From Chryseobacterium angstadtii (GTDB taxonomy: Bacteria; Bacteroidota; Bacteroidia; Flavobacteriales; Weeksellaceae): DNA of 64,000 nt. Position numbers and translations under genes: made by a program. Positions 63,440-64,000 of this stretch are shown piece by piece. Every line of letters starts with the position of its first letter. Position 1 is the first letter of the stretch. Location of the stretch: positions 434,001-498,000 of the forward strand of contig NZ_LFND01000002.1 in assembly GCF_001045465.1 (NCBI RefSeq), written 5' to 3'. Below the pieces are notes generated by a model. It worked only from the letters and a program-made list of their open reading frames with translations. It had not been told where the DNA came from and made no database searches.

Positions 63440-64000
63440 ATGAAAGTTAGAACCAGGCTTACTTTACTGTTTACCCTCGTGACTGCTATGCTTATTAGTT
63501 TTTATGCGGTTGCCATCTATTATTCCTCAAAAGAAGCCAGGGAAATTTCGTTTTATACTGAACTTAAAAGTGAAGCTGTTGCCAAAGCCAATCTTTTTTT
63601 CGAAGGTGCATTAACCGAAAAGGAAATGCATCGGCTTTACAAAACCAATACACAAACATTAAGCGAGGTTCAGGTGGCTATTTATGATTCCGGATTTAAT
63701 CTTGTTTATCATGATGATTCCAAAGTGGATTATGTGAAAGAAAATTCCGAGATGCTTTCAAAGATCTTTAAAAAAAAGCAGCTCTTCTTTTTTCTGGATG
63801 ATTTTCAGGTGACAGGAATTGTGTATTCTCATAACGGAAAACAGTATGCTGTTACAGCCGCAGCTTATGACCAGTACGGATATAATTCAATTAATCATTT
63901 ATTGACCATCAGCATTATTTCGTTTATCATTATTCTGGTCCTTATTTATCTGGCCGGTCTTTTCCTTTCGAAAAAAGCACTGAGTCCTGCGGTGAGAATG
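63440..64000 (+). CDS. Sensor histidine kinase, N-terminal part only
   Basis: The ATG at 63440 opens a frame of 187 codons that runs off the window. Helix 1 (LTLLFTLVTAMLISFYAVAIYY), an extracytoplasmic sensor of about 120 residues (KEAREISFYTELKSEAVAK, LFFFLDDFQVTGIVY), helix 2 (ISIISFIIILVLIYLAGLF) and the start of a HAMP-type linker (SKKALSPAVRM). The catalytic part lies outside. It is the partner of the regulator directly upstream. Confidence 0.9.
   Translation, partial: MKVRTRLTLLFTLVTAMLISFYAVAIYYSSKEAREISFYTELKSEAVAKANLFFEGALTEKEMHRLYKTNTQTLSEVQVAIYDSGFNLVYHDDSKVDYVKENSEMLSKIFKKKQLFFFLDDFQVTGIVYSHNGKQYAVTAAAYDQYGYNSINHLLTISIISFIIILVLIYLAGLFLSKKALSPAVRM

Overview
The window looks like a chromosomal segment of a flavobacterium close to Chryseobacterium (Weeksellaceae, Bacteroidota). 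The reasons are the low G+C content, many upstream boxes of the Bacteroidota form TAnnTTTG, almost no Shine-Dalgarno sequences, signal peptides ending in AQ, a tRNA without an encoded CCA, and many families typical of this group (OstA-like, DUF4290, DUF3109, DUF6427, paired transposase-like HTH proteins). The genus is inferred from family memory, not from a marker gene. There is no prophage, insertion sequence, CRISPR array or rRNA operon. Most of the window is ordinary chromosome.

Layout. 1-1.4 kb: two secreted proteins. 1.6-7 kb: OstA-like protein, a Fur-family regulator, Kup potassium transporter, pyruvate dehydrogenase E1 beta. 7.3-15.6 kb: DUF2147 protein, LTA-synthase-like sulfatase, phosphatidylserine synthase, a DnaQ-like exonuclease cluster, UspA, DUF6427/DUF3109 pair, small XRE regulator. 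15.7-21.1 kb: M16 peptidase, LolA-like protein, trigger factor. 21.5-25.2 kb: a TonB-dependent receptor locus, probably for a metal. 25.5-32.7 kb: ABC-F ATPase, orphan Tle1-like lipase, a four-gene cluster with a NarL-type two-component system, DUF5715. 32.9-37.3 kb: aquaporin, nuclease-like protein, LuxE-like protein, LpxH, QueD, thioesterase. 38.2-42.7 kb: glyoxylate shunt genes aceB-aceA facing a RamB/ScfR-like regulator. 42.9-47.1 kb: ComF, hydrolase, Upp, a frameshifted four-helix protein, Der, tRNA-Gln. 47.2-51.1 kb: the accessory-looking part, with a membrane microprotein, a probably split TPR/HTH regulator and a three-gene HTH cassette. 51.4-64 kb: KatG, heme-binding and DCC proteins, alpha-amylase, DUF4290-MurA, LemA-DUF2207, a NIL-domain protein, a YiiX-like hydrolase and the start of an OmpR-type two-component system.

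How genes work together. aceB and aceA make the two glyoxylate-shunt enzymes, and the divergent regulator probably controls them through a 14-bp palindrome between the genes. The receptor, the lipoprotein and the small Cys/His protein form one uptake locus. DUF4290 and murA overlap by one base. LpxH (lipid A), OstA-like, MurA and the LTA-like protein all serve the envelope.

The most unusual signals are these: (1) low-complexity degenerate repeats that begin at or within a few bases of stop codons and are mostly G-rich and C-poor on the sense strand of the gene that ends there; (2) two dispersed near-perfect palindromes with compensatory changes between their arms; (3) a TPR-membrane-HTH regulator that one A-run base would restore to a single chain, and a second A-run frameshift in the four-helix gene; (4) a three-gene cassette of small HTH proteins without any catalytic domain; (5) TAnnTTTG boxes only 3-6 nt before start codons, which suggests leaderless mRNAs; (6) a MurA with Asp in place of the fosfomycin-target Cys.
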